A stretch of DNA of 64,000 bases from NCBI GenBank assembly GCA_010015675.1, contig ML976981.1:469104-533103 (forward strand), written 5' to 3'. Positions 34,052 through 45,695 of this stretch are shown here, piece after piece. Position 1 is the stretch's first letter. The number at the start of each line of letters is the position of its first letter. The translations under genes and the position numbers were made by a program. The DNA comes from Byssothecium circinans (taxonomy: Eukaryota > Ascomycota > Dothideomycetes > Pleosporales > Massarinaceae). Below the pieces are notes generated by a model. It worked only from the letters and a program-made list of their open reading frames with translations. It made no database searches and had not been told where the DNA came from.

Positions 34052-35993
34052 ATGGATGGGTGATGTTCTCGTGGGAGAAGCGATCCCGGCGCACAACCCA
34101 GACCCACCTCGTTGGACAGAGTACTACGCGGTGTATCTACCTAGGGTGAGCTTTGTAAATAATTTTTTCACTAGGCTTATAACTGGAGATTTCTTTACCG
34201 CGAAGTGGTGAAGGTAGGATAATAGGGTAGGGAGAGTATTCACGATTCTTACATTTCCTACTTCTCAATTACTTCGAGTCAAATTTTCTCAGTTCTGTGG
34301 TGAGAGGCTTGAGGGTTTACCGTCGTACCATTCAAGTCTCTCGTCTGTTTGTAACGGTCCCTACTCTTACCTCTTCAGTCTGGTTCTGTTCTGTTCTGTT
34401 TGTTTGAAAGAGGTATCGTTGGTGCCTAACGATACCTTGGACGTTTACCTAGGCGCTAACTATATCATTACAGAACCTCCACTCTCTACTCTTCACATCA
34501 GGCTCCCGATACCAAGCTGAGTTCTTGCGTAGGAACTCGTCGTCGAGGAATATGGACGACGGATGAAGACCCAAACCCAGACCCTCTCCCTCTGGAGTCA
34601 GACCATTGGATCTGGGAATACAGGAACGAAATCGTCGTAGGCGGGCTTGCGATTATACCTCTGGGGACTTTGAGGAGGGGGGGAATGGTTTGGGAAGAGT
34701 TGGTTTACCGGTTTTGACTGTGGTTTACGGTTGTGGAGTCTGGGTTGCTCGTGTGCTCGGCGGCCGTCGACCGGCTTGCGGGAAACGAGTGCGGATATTG
34801 GCTTCGGATCCGAGCCACGGCAGAGAATGCATTGGTTTATGCTATTTGATGAGTTCTGAAGCTCAAATGTGTGTGAGCCTGGGGTTTTAGAAAGAGATAG
34901 GGATGGTATGGTCTGGTAGTTGAGGGAGTTTTGTTGTCAGTGGGTGTCCTGAGGTCGACACAGTTGGTTGATGTCGCTGAGCGATTCAACCCAACTCGGC
35001 AAACATGGTATGAGTTTCAAGACAGGATTTAGGAAGTCTCGAGAAGAGTGTGAGCTGAAGCTGGATACATTTCCTGGCAAGCCTACTTTTGGCGGCATGT
35101 GGACCGTTCGAAATCTGAATGCAGATGCTGAGGGCATCGACACGGATGGCCTCATTCAGGACGGAAAAGAGCATGGGAGTGTCAAGGCTGCCGAGGCGGG
35201 AAGTTCATGACCGCGGGGTTGGGTTGGTCATCATAGTGTGGAGAAGAACGGGCATGTTAAAAGACTGTATAGGCCATCTTGTCGGATACTGGAGAACTCA
35301 CTTCGAATCCTCTGGACTGCTCACTCACGCCGCCCGCGAACAGAGAGCCATTGGATCCTGGTCATGACCGCAGGAGAAAGTGTCTATCACATGTGATGGA
35401 GAGAAACTTGCTCTGCAGGACGTCTTTCCCTGACCTACGATGCTGTTATTCGATGAGCTCTAAAGCCATCCTCACCTCCCATGTACCGCGTCCGGCGTCG
35501 GTACAGTCTTCCATACCATTCCACCGCCAGCCATAGGATCCTCAGACTTTCTAAAGCCGGCGAAGGTGAAGGTGAGAGTGCAAGTGAGACGCGTCGTGCC
35601 AAGACACAACCGCGACGTGACGGTGATGGTGACTGCGACTTCCTCTTAGCGACGCGACTGCGCCTTCCTCACAGCAAGACGTCCACCCCGCCTTCAAAAC
35701 TTCTCCACCTCCCACCACCTCTTCGTCTCTCTTCCTCTTTCCCCCACCACGACGTGCAACGACCTGCCGTCGCCCTTGTCCTCGTCCCTGCCGTCCGCCG
35801 TTGAGGGCTATCTGCCACATATACTGCCATCTGTACCTTGTTTCTCTTCGCCTTCAGCCCGTGTCTGCATTTACTTTGGCCATCTACCGTCGCCAAACCG
35901 GACTTCACGCAGCAAAGAGCCTACTTAGCCATCTCGTTGCTGAATCACGTATCCCATATCCCGGATCTCTTCAATCTACGACACCTTGCCAAT
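34052..35993. other. Intergenic, hydrolase 3' side and long PUF leader
   Basis: In this 1.9 kb I find no supported gene. The first part holds the hydrolase 3' region and a strong hairpin (34411-34437). The last 500 bases are C/T-rich (CTTCCTC, CCACCTC runs) with several upstream ATGs, consistent with a long 5' untranslated leader for the PUF gene. Confidence 0.5.
34411..34437. repeat. Perfect 10-bp inverted repeat, 7-nt loop
   Basis: AGGTATCGTT (34411-34420), loop GGTGCCT, AACGATACCT (34428-34437). It would form a stable hairpin in RNA on either strand. It lies 360 bp after the hydrolase stop. Function unknown; it may be a 3' UTR structure or a transposon footprint. Confidence 0.7.
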
Positions 35994-38404
35994 ATGAGCT
36001 ACCAAATCACCGCCGACGGCTCGCCGACGCCCCGCAAGGGGGTTGGCAGGTTCTCCATTGCCGACGACCTCAAGATCGACACGTCTCCAGAGGCGTTGAG
36101 TGCGGTAGGAGCTTATCATCTGCAGCATCCTCGTCGTCAGCCTCTGGGCCCTTTGTTGACAGCCAATTTCCAGAACACAAAGCGGTCGGCCCACCAGCAT
36201 CTCGACAGCTTCAAGGTACGTCAACCCACCTCGCACTCTGAAGGTCTCTCAGTTGAGCTGCCTAGACCTTCACCATCCTCTCTTCCCATTGCTATGGCTA
36301 TGCTGACCACCATAGAACCTTAAGGTCGACTCGTACGATGAGCCCTCCATAGTTGACTCCCTGCTGCAGCGCTTGAACGAGAGGTCCTCTCCCAATGACC
36401 AGTACAGCTCTTCCAACGGCTCCATTCCCATCACACCTGCCACGGACGAGTTTGGCGCCCGGATCACCCCCACCACCGACCCGGACTCTGTCGTCGTCGA
36501 ACTCACGGAACTGCAGAAGCTCAAGGCCGAGCTCCAGGCCGCCCGCAATGAGGTCGTCCGCATGAACCAAGAGCTACACAGCACTCACGTTGCCAAGTCC
36601 ACTGTCGAGCATCTTGGCCAGGCCTCCGAAGCCGACTATGGCTACAATGGTGAAGTCACGGAACAGACTCTCGCCCAGCTGCAGAACAAGTTCAACGCCG
36701 ATACCCGTACCGGCTATGGCTGGGGCACCGAGACTCGTTCATTCTACAACGGTCCTCCGCAGCAGAACTTCGGTGCCATCCAACCCCCGGCTCCCGCTCG
36801 CCCTGCCATGGCCCAGTCCGGTTATCGTAGCCGCACTAGCTACCTCAACGAGCCGACTCACTTCCCGCTTGACCAGAGCTTCCGCGGCAACAACAATCTG
36901 CCCAGCCGTCCTCCGTCTGCGTTCGAGCCGCCGTACAATCAGTACATGGGAGGTCCCCAGATGTATGGTGGCTGCCCTCCTGGTACCATCGCACATGGCC
37001 CGATTGGATCTAGGCTCTCACCTGAGGCCTCCGAGTTTAGCGCAGGCATGATGGGTCCATCTCCTTGGAACTCTCAGGTATGTGCAGCCCATCAGTCATA
37101 CTTGAAAGTTTGACACACACTGACACATCTCTAGCCTCCGAGCGAGTCTGGTGGGAACGCGCAATACATGGCATCGGTCGAGCCTATGAACTACCGCCGG
37201 CTGCTGGACCGTAACATGAGCTGCAACTGGAAGTATATCGTGGACAAGATCATATGCAACAACGACCAGCAGGCATCCATCTTTCTGCAGCAAAAGCTCA
37301 AGGTCGGCACCCCCGATCAGAAGTACGACATCGTGGAGGCCATCATCGCCCAGGCCTACATGCTTATGGTCAACCGCTTTGGCAACTTCCTGGTCCAGCG
37401 CTGCTTCGAACATGGCACGCCTGACCAGATCATCGCCATCGCAGGTGCGATTCGCGGCAATACCCTTAGCTTGAGTATGGATCCGTTCGGCTGCCATGTG
37501 GTCCAGAAGGCGTTCGATTGTGTTCCCGAGGAGTACAAGGCGACCATGGTTCATGAGCTGCTTCGTCGCATCCCGGAGACCGTCATCCACCGCTATGCTT
37601 GCCATGTCTGGCAGAAGCTCTTCGAGTTGCGCTGGAGCGATTCTCCTCCGCAGATCATGCGTTACGTCAACGAGGCCCTCCGCGGTATGTGGCATGAGGT
37701 CGCCCTTGGCGAGACGGGCAGTCTAGTCGTGCAGAATATATTTGAGAACTGCCTCGAGGAAGACAAGGTACAATGACAGCCAGTCAAGTATCTACTTCAA
37801 CAGCTAATGTGTTTCTAGCGTCCCTGCATCAACGAGGTTTTGGCGAGCATCGATGTTATCTCTCACGGCCAGTTCGGCAACTGGTGCATCCAGCACATCT
37901 GCGAGCATGGCGCTCCAGCCGATCGCAGCCGCGCCATCGATCACATTCTGCGCTTTGCCACCGACTACAGCGTTGACCAGTACGCGTCAAAGGTCATCGA
38001 GAAGTGCCTCAAGATTGGCGGCAACGAGTTCTTGGATCGTTATCTGGAGCGTGTCTGTGAGGCTCGCCCTGACCGCCCTCGCATGCCTCTAATCGACAGT
38101 AAGTACAGGACAGTGTAGCATGTTAAGACGAGCAGACTAACTTTGAACAGTTGCTGGTGACCAGTTTGGCAACTACTTGGTTCAATATATCCTCACGAAC
38201 AGCGGCAGTCACCACCGCGAGCTGGTGGCCACGCACATTCGGAAGCACATGGTGTCGCTCCGCGGCTCCAAGTATGGCTCCCGCGTCGCTATGCTCTGTT
38301 GCAACCCGGCCGTCGCTACTCGTCCCGGACCCCCTGGAGGACTCCTCCCCTCGCGATATGCCAGTGGTAATGGTCGCGGCAGTGGATATGGTGGTTACCG
38401 CTAG
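35994..38404 (+). CDS. PUF (Pumilio-family) RNA-binding protein
   Basis: Five exons, 35994-36215, 36316-37077, 37135-37767, 37819-38098 and 38151-38404, join to 716 aa, all with GT-AG introns. The N-terminal 330 residues are low complexity with one short coiled-coil (LTELQKLKAELQAARNEV). The PUM-HD follows with successive repeats bearing the RNA-reading helices: NRFGNFLVQRCFE, DPFGCHVVQKAF, HRYACHVWQKLFE, ETGSLVVQNIFE, GQFGNWCIQHICE, DQYASKVIEKC and DQFGNYLVQYIL. The N-x-x-Q-type base-contacting residues are mostly kept, with variants (C-H-Q, S-L-Q, N-W-Q) that would set specificity. The tail is Gly/Arg-rich. Such proteins bind 3' UTRs and repress or localise mRNAs in the cytoplasm. The subgroup resembles the Mcp2-like fungal PUFs, but I am not certain. 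Confidence 0.92.
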
Positions 38405-39923
38405 TTCCGTCATTTTTGACGAACCGTCCACGCCGAAACGCTTAGCAGAAATCATCGCGATTATTCTCAGCATACTACACGTTTGGGTATTATGGACGCG
38501 CTCGTCGCCATCATCACGATCTCGAAGCAGGTACAAGAATATGCCAGAGCTAAGCTTCATGTCAAATTGTTTGTTTGAAGCAGTTGGCATACACAAAAAT
38601 GAGATATCTTCTCATACCGGCGGTTGGCTTAATATCGTTTCCCGACTCTTGTTTACCACGACATCTCAGTGGGACAGCCTCAGTTTGCATGATTAGCATG
38701 GTAATGGGATGATATGCGCAGGCTCATGGGTTGGTTCACAGGCATACTTTAGCCTTTTTATACAAAAAATCATGGAAATTGGAAGCATGGCTAGGACGCT
38801 CGGATGATGTATGTATCTCTTTCGAAATGGCAATCATCCTAGCTAGGTTCTCGTTTCGTACTTTGTGATGCTGTGATGCTTCTCCTTGTGCTATTATATC
38901 TTTGAGTTGAGAATGGACATAATATCGACATCACCAGAGTTCGGAACCGCCGGCGACATCTCGGAGATGGTTCGAGGATCTCGGTGCCGAACCGGCCGCG
39001 CTCAACTAGCCTCGCTGCACGTTGCATTTACCTTAATACCACGCTGCATTTCTTTTTCTTGTTTCCTTTTTTTTCCTATCCTCGTTACAAAATTTCAGTA
39101 CAAGTAAACTAGGGACGTAAGAAGAACAAAGACAAGGCATCCGCTGTTATGTGAAGGGGATCGGCACGGCATGCGGCATTATAATACGAAGCCGAAGCCG
39201 AAGCGGCATCCCCGAGTATCACACGAGACTCCGATGCACTGCCGATGGGCATGGATGTAAGCAATATTGCGTGTTGGCGGCTTATACAGCTCGGCTATGT
39301 CGTTCTGGATATCTGTCGCGGAAAGATGTTTTTGGGGGATTATCTAGCGAAACTCGCGATAGAAAAATCAAGGGGAGTTTTGGGTGATGAATCCCCCTTG
39401 GATGAGGCTTGCGGAGTATGGTTGTCAGGTTATTTTGTAAGCTTTTGCTGGATATTGCGAGGAGTGTATGTATCATGTATGTGTTGGTTGGGGAGGAACT
39501 TGAGCTTGGATGTGTCCACAAAGCGTCGAGGTCGAGACGAAGTTGAAGCTTCGTAATAGCCATGCTTACATTTCACTACCCATCACCGGTAGTTAAAAGG
39601 AATTTTCGAACGAGTTGAACAGTACAATGTATGCCGTGATGGTGGAGTGACCGAGACCGGCTCGTAATTCAGTTAGCTCAGCAGCGCGAACCCCGGTCTT
39701 TGCTCGGGACGTTCGGCGACGTCACCATGAGCCAAAGTCGATTGAGTTGCCGTTCGGCGCGCGCGACGCAAGCCATTATCCTTATAAGCAGTTTGAGTCC
39801 GTCGCTCCACTCAATTCCTCATTCACACATCTACTCCAATCCGCCAGGCACGCTTAAGTTCCGGCAACCACCCGCTACGCTGAAATACGAACCTTCGGCA
39901 ATTGAAAACCTTCTGATCGCACC
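38405..39923. other. Intergenic, no supported gene
   Basis: These 1.5 kb hold the PUF 3' side (with T-rich stretches near 38755 and 39060) and the RCF2 promoter. A tRNA-like A box near 39670 (TTAGCTCAG) has no matching B box or stem. Short ORFs have no features. Confidence 0.5.
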
Positions 39924-40796
39924 ATGAAGATTCTTACCAAGGAAGAGGAGCAGGCGCATTACAAGTAAGGTTTTCCCGAGGAGATGGACGAGAGGGGAGA
40001 TGAGAAAGATGTAGCTGACAAGACGACAGTGCGACGGTCAAGGGCGGCACAATTGGCGGTATCATCGGGCTGGCCGTTGGTGGTGTAGGCGTCGCAGCAG
40101 CAAGCAGAAGATTCCCCAACTTCCGCGCCCTCACAGTTCCCTTCCGAGCCTTCCTCGTCGCCTCCACAGGATCCTTCGTCGGTACGCATCCTCTCGTTCT
40201 CGACCTTTTTTCGTCTTGAGAATGCTAATTGTGTCGCAGCCGTCATAGCAGCCGACCGCGCCTCGGCCGCCTTCGACATCTCGCACAACCCCGAGAAACA
40301 ACGCGAAATCGAACGCGAACGCCAACGCAACGCCCTCTACGAATCCAACAAAACCGCCCTCCAACGCACAAAAGACTGGGCCGGCGAGAACCGGTACCCG
40401 ATCCTCTTCGGTTTCTGGGTGGCTTCGATGGCGGGGTCCTGGATCGCCGTGAACCGCAAGAGCAGTATGAGTGGGGCGAATAAGCTGGTACAGGCACGAA
40501 TGTACGCACAGGGGTTGACGCTTGCCGCATTGCTGACGAGCTTTGCGTTCGAAACCAATGATGCGACGAAGGGCAAGGGACGCTGGGAGACGATTAAGGT
40601 GCTGGATCCTAATGATCCGACGCATAAGCATTTGATTGAGAAGAGGATTCATCACGAGAGATATGCGGGAGAGGACCAGTGGAGGGAAATGGTAGAAGCC
40701 GAGGAAGAGCGGATTAATGCGCGTAAGGCTGCTGCGAAGGCGAAGCAGCATGAGGTTGAGGCGGAGAAGAAGAAGGCGGATGCTTCATCACCGTGA
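39924..40796 (+). CDS. RCF2: Rcf2, respiratory supercomplex factor (HIG1 domain)
   Basis: Exons 39924-39964, 40030-40181 and 40240-40796 join to 249 aa. The protein begins MKILTKEEEQAHYNATVKGG, close to the start of yeast Rcf2, and has a hydrophobic pair of segments (TIGGIIGLAVGGVGVAAASRR and FRAFLVASTGSFVAVIAA). After a charged linker comes the HIG1 domain: NRYPILFGFWVASMAGSW, then NKLVQARMYAQGLTLAALL, with the QARxxAQ-type motif. A charged helical tail (EEERINARKAAAKAKQ) ends it. Rcf2 sits in the mitochondrial inner membrane, where it supports III-IV supercomplex assembly and cytochrome oxidase activity. The tiny first exon (41 nt) is supported by GTAAGG/GACAG signals and the conserved N-terminus. 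Confidence 0.93.
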
Positions 40797-41290
40797 ACGT
40801 GCCTTCGATTACCCATACGGCGCGACCCTTATCTCCTATAACGCCTCTATTTCCATTTTGGGAAAGTCCTCTTAAGTACGGTTTCCTAGGTTTAGGCGGT
40901 GGATATCGATCCCTGGCGTTTACTTTGGCGATCAATGATCCCTTTTCTTTCCAGCGATTAATTCAATTTGTATGTACTCTATGCTGAGACGGCCGTGGTT
41001 TCGACCCAACATGTTAGACTGTGGATATACAAAAGTGCTAGTTGCCAGGATATCTTGGATGATTGATATTTAAAACCATTGGCTAAGTGCAAACACTTCT
41101 ATCATGAAGAGGATGGCCACAATCTTTTGTGGTGACGTTGGGCAAGTTGCAGCCCTTGCCACCTTTCCCGACTTCGTATCTCAAGTCTTTGTCCATCTAT
41201 TCGTCATTGCTTACCTTCGCCCAGCTGCTTACTTCTCTGCACATCTACTCAGCTCGCTACTAGCTACACCAGACATTTACTTCATATTTG
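40797..41290. other. Intergenic between convergent genes
   Basis: These 494 bases lie between the RCF2 stop and the oxidoreductase stop. No supported feature. Confidence 0.45.
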
Positions 41291-42403
41291 TTACGTAAGT
41301 CGGCACTCCATCGTCACAACAATCTTCCCCTGTGCATGTCTCCCAAGCAGCTCATCATAGCCCTATGCACCGTTAACCTCCATCCAAAGATACAGGGGAA
41401 TACTTACTTCAAGAGCACTCTCCATCCCCACGCACTTCCCAACCTTAGGTTTCAACCCCCCATCTCTAACCAATCTTGCCAACTCCTCCATCCCCTCCAA
41501 ACTCGCCACACCCGTGACCTGTACATACGGCCTCCCCGTCCCTCCCAAGAAGCTCGGCCACAGAATATTCCTCGCCATCTGTCCCAGAGTAACAAGAATA
41601 CCGTAGTACGTATAGTCCGGGATCTTTGGCCCTACAGTAACGTACAGTCCCCCTTCCGCGAGAAAAGTAGGACATTGCGCAAACAGGGATTGAATCCCCG
41701 CAGCATCGACGACGGCGTTAAACCGCGTATCGCTGAACGAAGCGGCGAGGTATGATGAGACCATCGGATGGGCCTGATAGTCAACGACCTGATCCACACC
41801 CAACCCTTCCACGCACTCAACATGCCTGCTCGAACAAACGGCAACAACGCGTCCACTTTCCCCAACAATCCCCCTACACATCTGCACAACCAGATGGCCA
41901 ATCCCGCCTCCGGCGCCATTAACAAGCACGGCATTACCCTTCTTCAACCCCGCCTTCTTGATCAATTCCAACGCCGTTGCTCCCGCGACGCCTAAGCCAG
42001 CGACTTCTTCGCTCTTGATTCCACTCGGTGTCTTCACCATGGCAGTGTGCTCTACCACTACGTACTCTGCCAAAGCCCCGGCTCCGGCCTTGATGTGCTG
42101 AGCAACTGGGATCGAACCGAAGACTTTGTCGCCGATGGATAGGTTGCGGTCGGATGGGATGCTAGAGCCTAGTTCGGTGACGGTGCCTGCGAAGTCCATT
42201 TCCGGGATCGCTGTGGCGGAGCGGAAGATGAAGGGGAGGAGGTGCATAATTATACTGGCGCCGGGGTTTAACGCGCAGTGGGAGATTCTGACGAGGACTT
42301 GGTCCGACGATGTGATCTTGGGGATTGGAAGGGTGGATAGGGAGAGGACTTTGGAGGGGGGCCCTTTTTGGGTGTGGATCCAGGCTTTCATGGTGTCTGA
42401 CAT
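41291..42403 (-). CDS. MDR family quinone/enoyl reductase-like oxidoreductase
   Basis: Exons 42403-41408 and 41362-41291 join to 355 aa. The last exon (24 codons) is recovered by GTAAGT/ATAG signals and gives the family ending GYDELLGRHAQGKIVVTMEC. The fold is the zinc-free medium-chain dehydrogenase/quinone oxidoreductase (RTN4IP1-like) type: an N-terminal GroES-like half with MDFAGTVTELG and GDKVFG, then the Rossmann half with AGATALELI, VLVNGAGGGIGHLVVQ (AxxGxxG nucleotide loop) and VVDAAGI. The zinc-ligand Cys/His pattern of true alcohol dehydrogenases is absent. It would use NADPH to reduce a quinone or alpha,beta-unsaturated carbonyl; the substrate is unknown. Two CACCGGTG sites lie upstream. 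Confidence 0.9.
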
Positions 42404-42537
42404 TTCTGCGACTTGAGATGGAGATGTAGCAGTAGGGGAGGTGACAACGATTTCCCGAGCTGGAATTATTTGAAGAGATGGGATGTTTGGGGGACTTTAG
42501 AAGTCGTGGTTAGATGCCACGTTCGTGTTGGTAATAC

Positions 42538-42613
42538 TACCACCGGTGGTACGTCTAGCTTCAAGCTAGAGTAAAACACGGTGTTGCGATACGAAGGCTG
42601 AGAAGCACCGGTG
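42538..42613. promoter_or_regulatory. Paired CACCGGTG palindromes upstream of the oxidoreductase
   Basis: A 14-bp perfect palindrome, TACCACCGGTGGTA (42538-42551), lies 134 bp upstream of the oxidoreductase ATG. Its core CACCGGTG recurs at 42606-42613. Inverted CCG/CGG triplets are typical of fungal zinc-cluster regulators, so these are candidate operators. Binding is inference. Confidence 0.45.
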
Positions 42614-43184
42614 GATGAGCCATGTTACATTACGCACTCACCATCCATTACCTCGGCTGAAACCTAATCCTCACCATCAAATTCCCTTTTAGGGCATCTC
42701 TTCCTCTCTGGGAATGTGCTTGCGGGGGGTAAGGAGACGGTAAGAGTTGGCGCTCGTAGGCGAGTAGTGGGCGCTGAATTCCCTTGGATAAGTTTTACGG
42801 ATTTCCTTCCTATGGTAGCAGATATTGATTCTACCAAAAGATTGCTAACTAAGGGAGCCTTTTCCTTAAACATTTGTAAGTTTTAACTTCGTGTGAAGGA
42901 CTTCGCTCGGTGCATCACTTGGGGATGGTGTGCAGCTATGAATTCTGTCGACGGTTGCTGTCATTGTCCGGCGTCTCGAGTGCATGTCTATTCTCGGAGT
43001 CAGCTTTTACCGAAGCCCGTTAGGAACCTGTATATGCGGTCAATGGCGTTGAAGGGATGTTCTAACTGAACTGACGTCGGCGGACAGTCGGGGAAAAGTT
43101 TCCCCGAAACCCGAATAAGTAGCAGCGGCAACATCGCAGTGACAACATCCAGCACCTGCGCTCAACTTCCAACACTCCTCAAAC
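42614..43184. other. Intergenic, upstream of EMC7
   Basis: These 571 bases separate the paired palindromes from EMC7 and should contain the EMC7 promoter. No gene is supported. Confidence 0.45.
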
Positions 43185-44011
43185 ATGCGGACCTCACTAT
43201 ATAACCTGGCCTATATGGCCTCCGTCGCTTCCGCCGCCCGGTTCATGCTCCATATCCCCGCGACTCCACTCGTAAACCCGTCAACCCTCCCATCAACGAC
43301 GCACGCCACACTGCAATCCTCAGGCCCGCCGCTAGACGCATACATCACGCGCGCAAACTCATTCAACTTCAACAATGTTTCCGCAGGCAGCTACCTGGCG
43401 ACGATACATTGCCGCGACTACGCATTCGAGCCTTTGCGGATAGACGTCACGGTTGAAGAGTCAATCGAAGGCAGCGGAGAGCAAAGGGAAGTGGTGCGGG
43501 CATGGCAGACATTTATTGGGAATGAGTGGGATAATAAGGGAGAAGGCAAGGGTGAGGGCGGCAGTGGGTTGGTCATTGAAGTCAAGCCGCTGGGGCAGAA
43601 GAATTATTATCAGGAGAGGACGGGATGTGAGTATCTGCTAACCTTTAGGAGATGGTCAAGTTACTGATGTGATGTGTAGTTTCCCCGCTGTCCATGCTGA
43701 AGAACCCTATGATTCTCATGGCGGTCTTCTCAATGGGGCTGGTGTTTGGCATGCCGTACCTCATGGATAGCAGTAAGTGGCCTTCTTTTAGCCCGTTCTT
43801 GGGGCTCCGGACTGACGATTGGCGTACAGTGGACCCAGAGACGAAAGCCGAGTTCGAAGAGATGCAGAAGAAAAGCGCTATTGGAGGTAGCGCAAGCGAC
43901 ACGGCGGCACAGATTCAGAACTTCGATCTTGCTAGTTGGATGGCTGGAAAGACGGAGGGTGGGAGTCGTGGCCAGAGCCCAGCACCGCAGCAATCGAAGA
44001 AGCGAGGCTGA
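43185..44011 (+). CDS. EMC7: ER membrane protein complex subunit 7
   Basis: Exons 43185-43626, 43680-43772 and 43830-44011 join to 238 aa. A cleavable-looking signal peptide (YNLAYMASVASAARF) is followed by the lumenal beta-sandwich: ATLQSSG, AYITRANSFNFNNVSAGSYL and IHCRDYAFEPLRIDV fit the EMC7/carbohydrate-binding-like domain. The second exon is the single membrane helix, preceded by FSPLSMLKNPMILMAVFSMG and leading to LPYLMDS-like GMPYLMDS. Splicing into exon 3 gives MDPETKAEFEEMQKKS, the conserved cytosolic start of the tail. EMC7 is part of the EMC insertase, which inserts tail-anchored and multipass proteins into the ER membrane. Both internal junctions are phase 1 and restore family sequence exactly. 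Confidence 0.92.
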
Positions 44012-44650
44012 ACAACCATTTGGTGTTTTCATCTTTGGCGTAGAGTTGTGCTAGGGCGGGAAAGGCTGGTTCGGACAACCAGATACAAGGTTTTGAAATG
44101 AAGTAACTCCATACCAGACGTAAATAACGCCAGCCCTCGATCGAGCCGGTTGAGCACCCAGCGAATCAGAAAGGCAGGCGATGTCGAGACCGTTTGTGAA
44201 CTGCATAGGGTCGATATCAACCAAATCAGCTCCGCTGTGAGCTTTGAGAGATTATTTCCTGCTACATGGTCTTGGTTCGCGTCCCTGGCGTCAGCTTCTC
44301 TCAATTATCGTTCCCTGCCATCGATCTCATTTCATCACATCCGGTATCAGTTCTTTTCCCAAATCTCCTCGCGGGAAGCTGATCTCGGGGAATAACGTAA
44401 CCATGAAGCTGGACCCCTTAGGTGACGTACTATGCATTGTATCTACCTTGGATAACCTTTGCAAAGGATTTTATCAGGCCTCTTTCCCGAAAGCCTACTG
44501 CGGTGAGAGCTCGACGACATTTGCTCTCCCCTTCACATTGGGATCCTGATTTCGACTGTACCGCCCATCATGGGCACTAAGGCTCCTTTCCCCGCCGTAA
44601 CAACACTCCAGGCCAGCACTCAACACCATCGCATCGCCCTTTTCCGCCCC
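44012..44650. other. Intergenic between convergent genes
   Basis: These 639 bases separate the EMC7 stop and the RidA stop. ORFs here (such as 44029-44304 minus) have no family features. Confidence 0.5.
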
Positions 44651-45190
44651 TCATAGTTTCGATTCCACACTCTCAAGCCCAGCTATACATTCAATCTCCA
44701 CATCAGTACCCATCGGCAGCGCCTTAACGAACACACAAGTACGAGCCTATTCCCACTATATCAACGTCCATCCAATCCACACACTCGCCCGCACTTACCG
44801 GCTTGGGATCCTTCAAAAACGTGACATACGTCTCGTTCACCGCCGCGAAATCCTCTGGGTTAACGAGGAAGATGTTGAATTTGTTTACGAGGTCGAGGCT
44901 CGATCCCGCGGCTTTCAGAACGGCGGAGAGGTTTTTCAGGATTTGGGACTGTGTTGTGCATAAAGTGGTTAGGGTGAAAAGATGGTGTAGATTTGGGGAA
45001 GGGGGTTGCTGACTGTTCTGTCTTGCACGGTTCCTTGGACGAGTGTGCCTGTTGCGGGGTTTGTGGCGATTTGACCGGAGCAGAAGACGAGGTTACCTTG
45101 TTGGATCGCTTGGGAGAGGAAGGGCGGGGGCTGGGGGGCGGAGGGTGAGAGGATGGCTGCGCGGTGTTTTGGTGGGGATGGGCTGGACAT
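44651..45190 (-). CDS. RidA/YjgF/YER057c-family enamine/imine deaminase
   Basis: Exons 45190-45014, 44948-44799 and 44746-44651 join to 140 aa, close to the usual 125-145. The N-terminus AAILSPSAPQPPPFLSQAI leads to GNLVFCSGQIATNPATG. Exon 2 gives SQILKNLSAVLKAAGSSLDLV and FNIFLVNPEDFAAVNETYVTF; exon 3 gives ARTCVFVKALPMGTDVEIECIA, with the active-site Arg (AR-TCV) and the C-terminal IE-IECIA strand. RidA proteins form trimers and hydrolyse reactive 2-aminoacrylate and other enamines/imines made by PLP enzymes. The first donor is weak (GTCAGC); the junction is supported mainly by frame and family length. It is divergent from the FMN oxidase, 505 bp apart. Confidence 0.9.
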
Positions 45191-45695
45191 GGTGTGTATG
45201 GTGTCTCTAGTAGTGCGGTACGCTCCAGATACTTTTAATATGAAGTCTTGTAACACGAAGGGCGTAGGTATAGATGGAGTAGGAAGAAGAATTAGTAATG
45301 TGCGGGGGATGAGCGATGGTATTGGACCGACACCTTACCCTCTAGTCCCCTCAAGGTTAGCTTCATGCATACATATGCACTCTTTATGGAAAAGTATCCG
45401 GCTGACTGAGATCAGAGTGCTGGAATTCTACCTCAAGGTATAATATAAGTAGATACAATCATCAGCTCCAGCCACTCGAAAGACCTTTCTTCTGTCGGAT
45501 ACGGTACTGAACTGTTCTCTACGGTTCTCTCCAGCCTCATCTGGTCTAGCGTCAGCCACTCGGCTATATAGTCTCATCTCCTGAGCTTCACCGCTCGACG
45601 GACAATTCATCCTTTTCTCTCAATGCTCTCGGTGCTCAGCTGCCCAACATCTTCGTTTTCTTTATCTCAACAAATAAATCAAGCTCGCAGTAACA
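45191..45695. promoter_or_regulatory. Shared divergent promoter, RidA / FMN oxidase
   Basis: 505 bp between two divergent ATGs. A TATA-like TATAATATAAG sits at 45439-45449. Co-expression is plausible but not shown by sequence. Confidence 0.4.

Noticed and set aside
34567..35470. Possible diverged duplication (CCATTGGATCTGG / CCATTGGATCCTGG and GATGAGTTCTGAAGC / GATGAGCTCTAAAGC)
   Set aside because: Only short words match and spacing differs by 150 bp; too weak to call a repeat.
39660..39720. Possible tRNA (TTAGCTCAG A-box-like)
   Set aside because: No GGTTCGANTCC B box at the right distance and no acceptor or anticodon stem can be paired.
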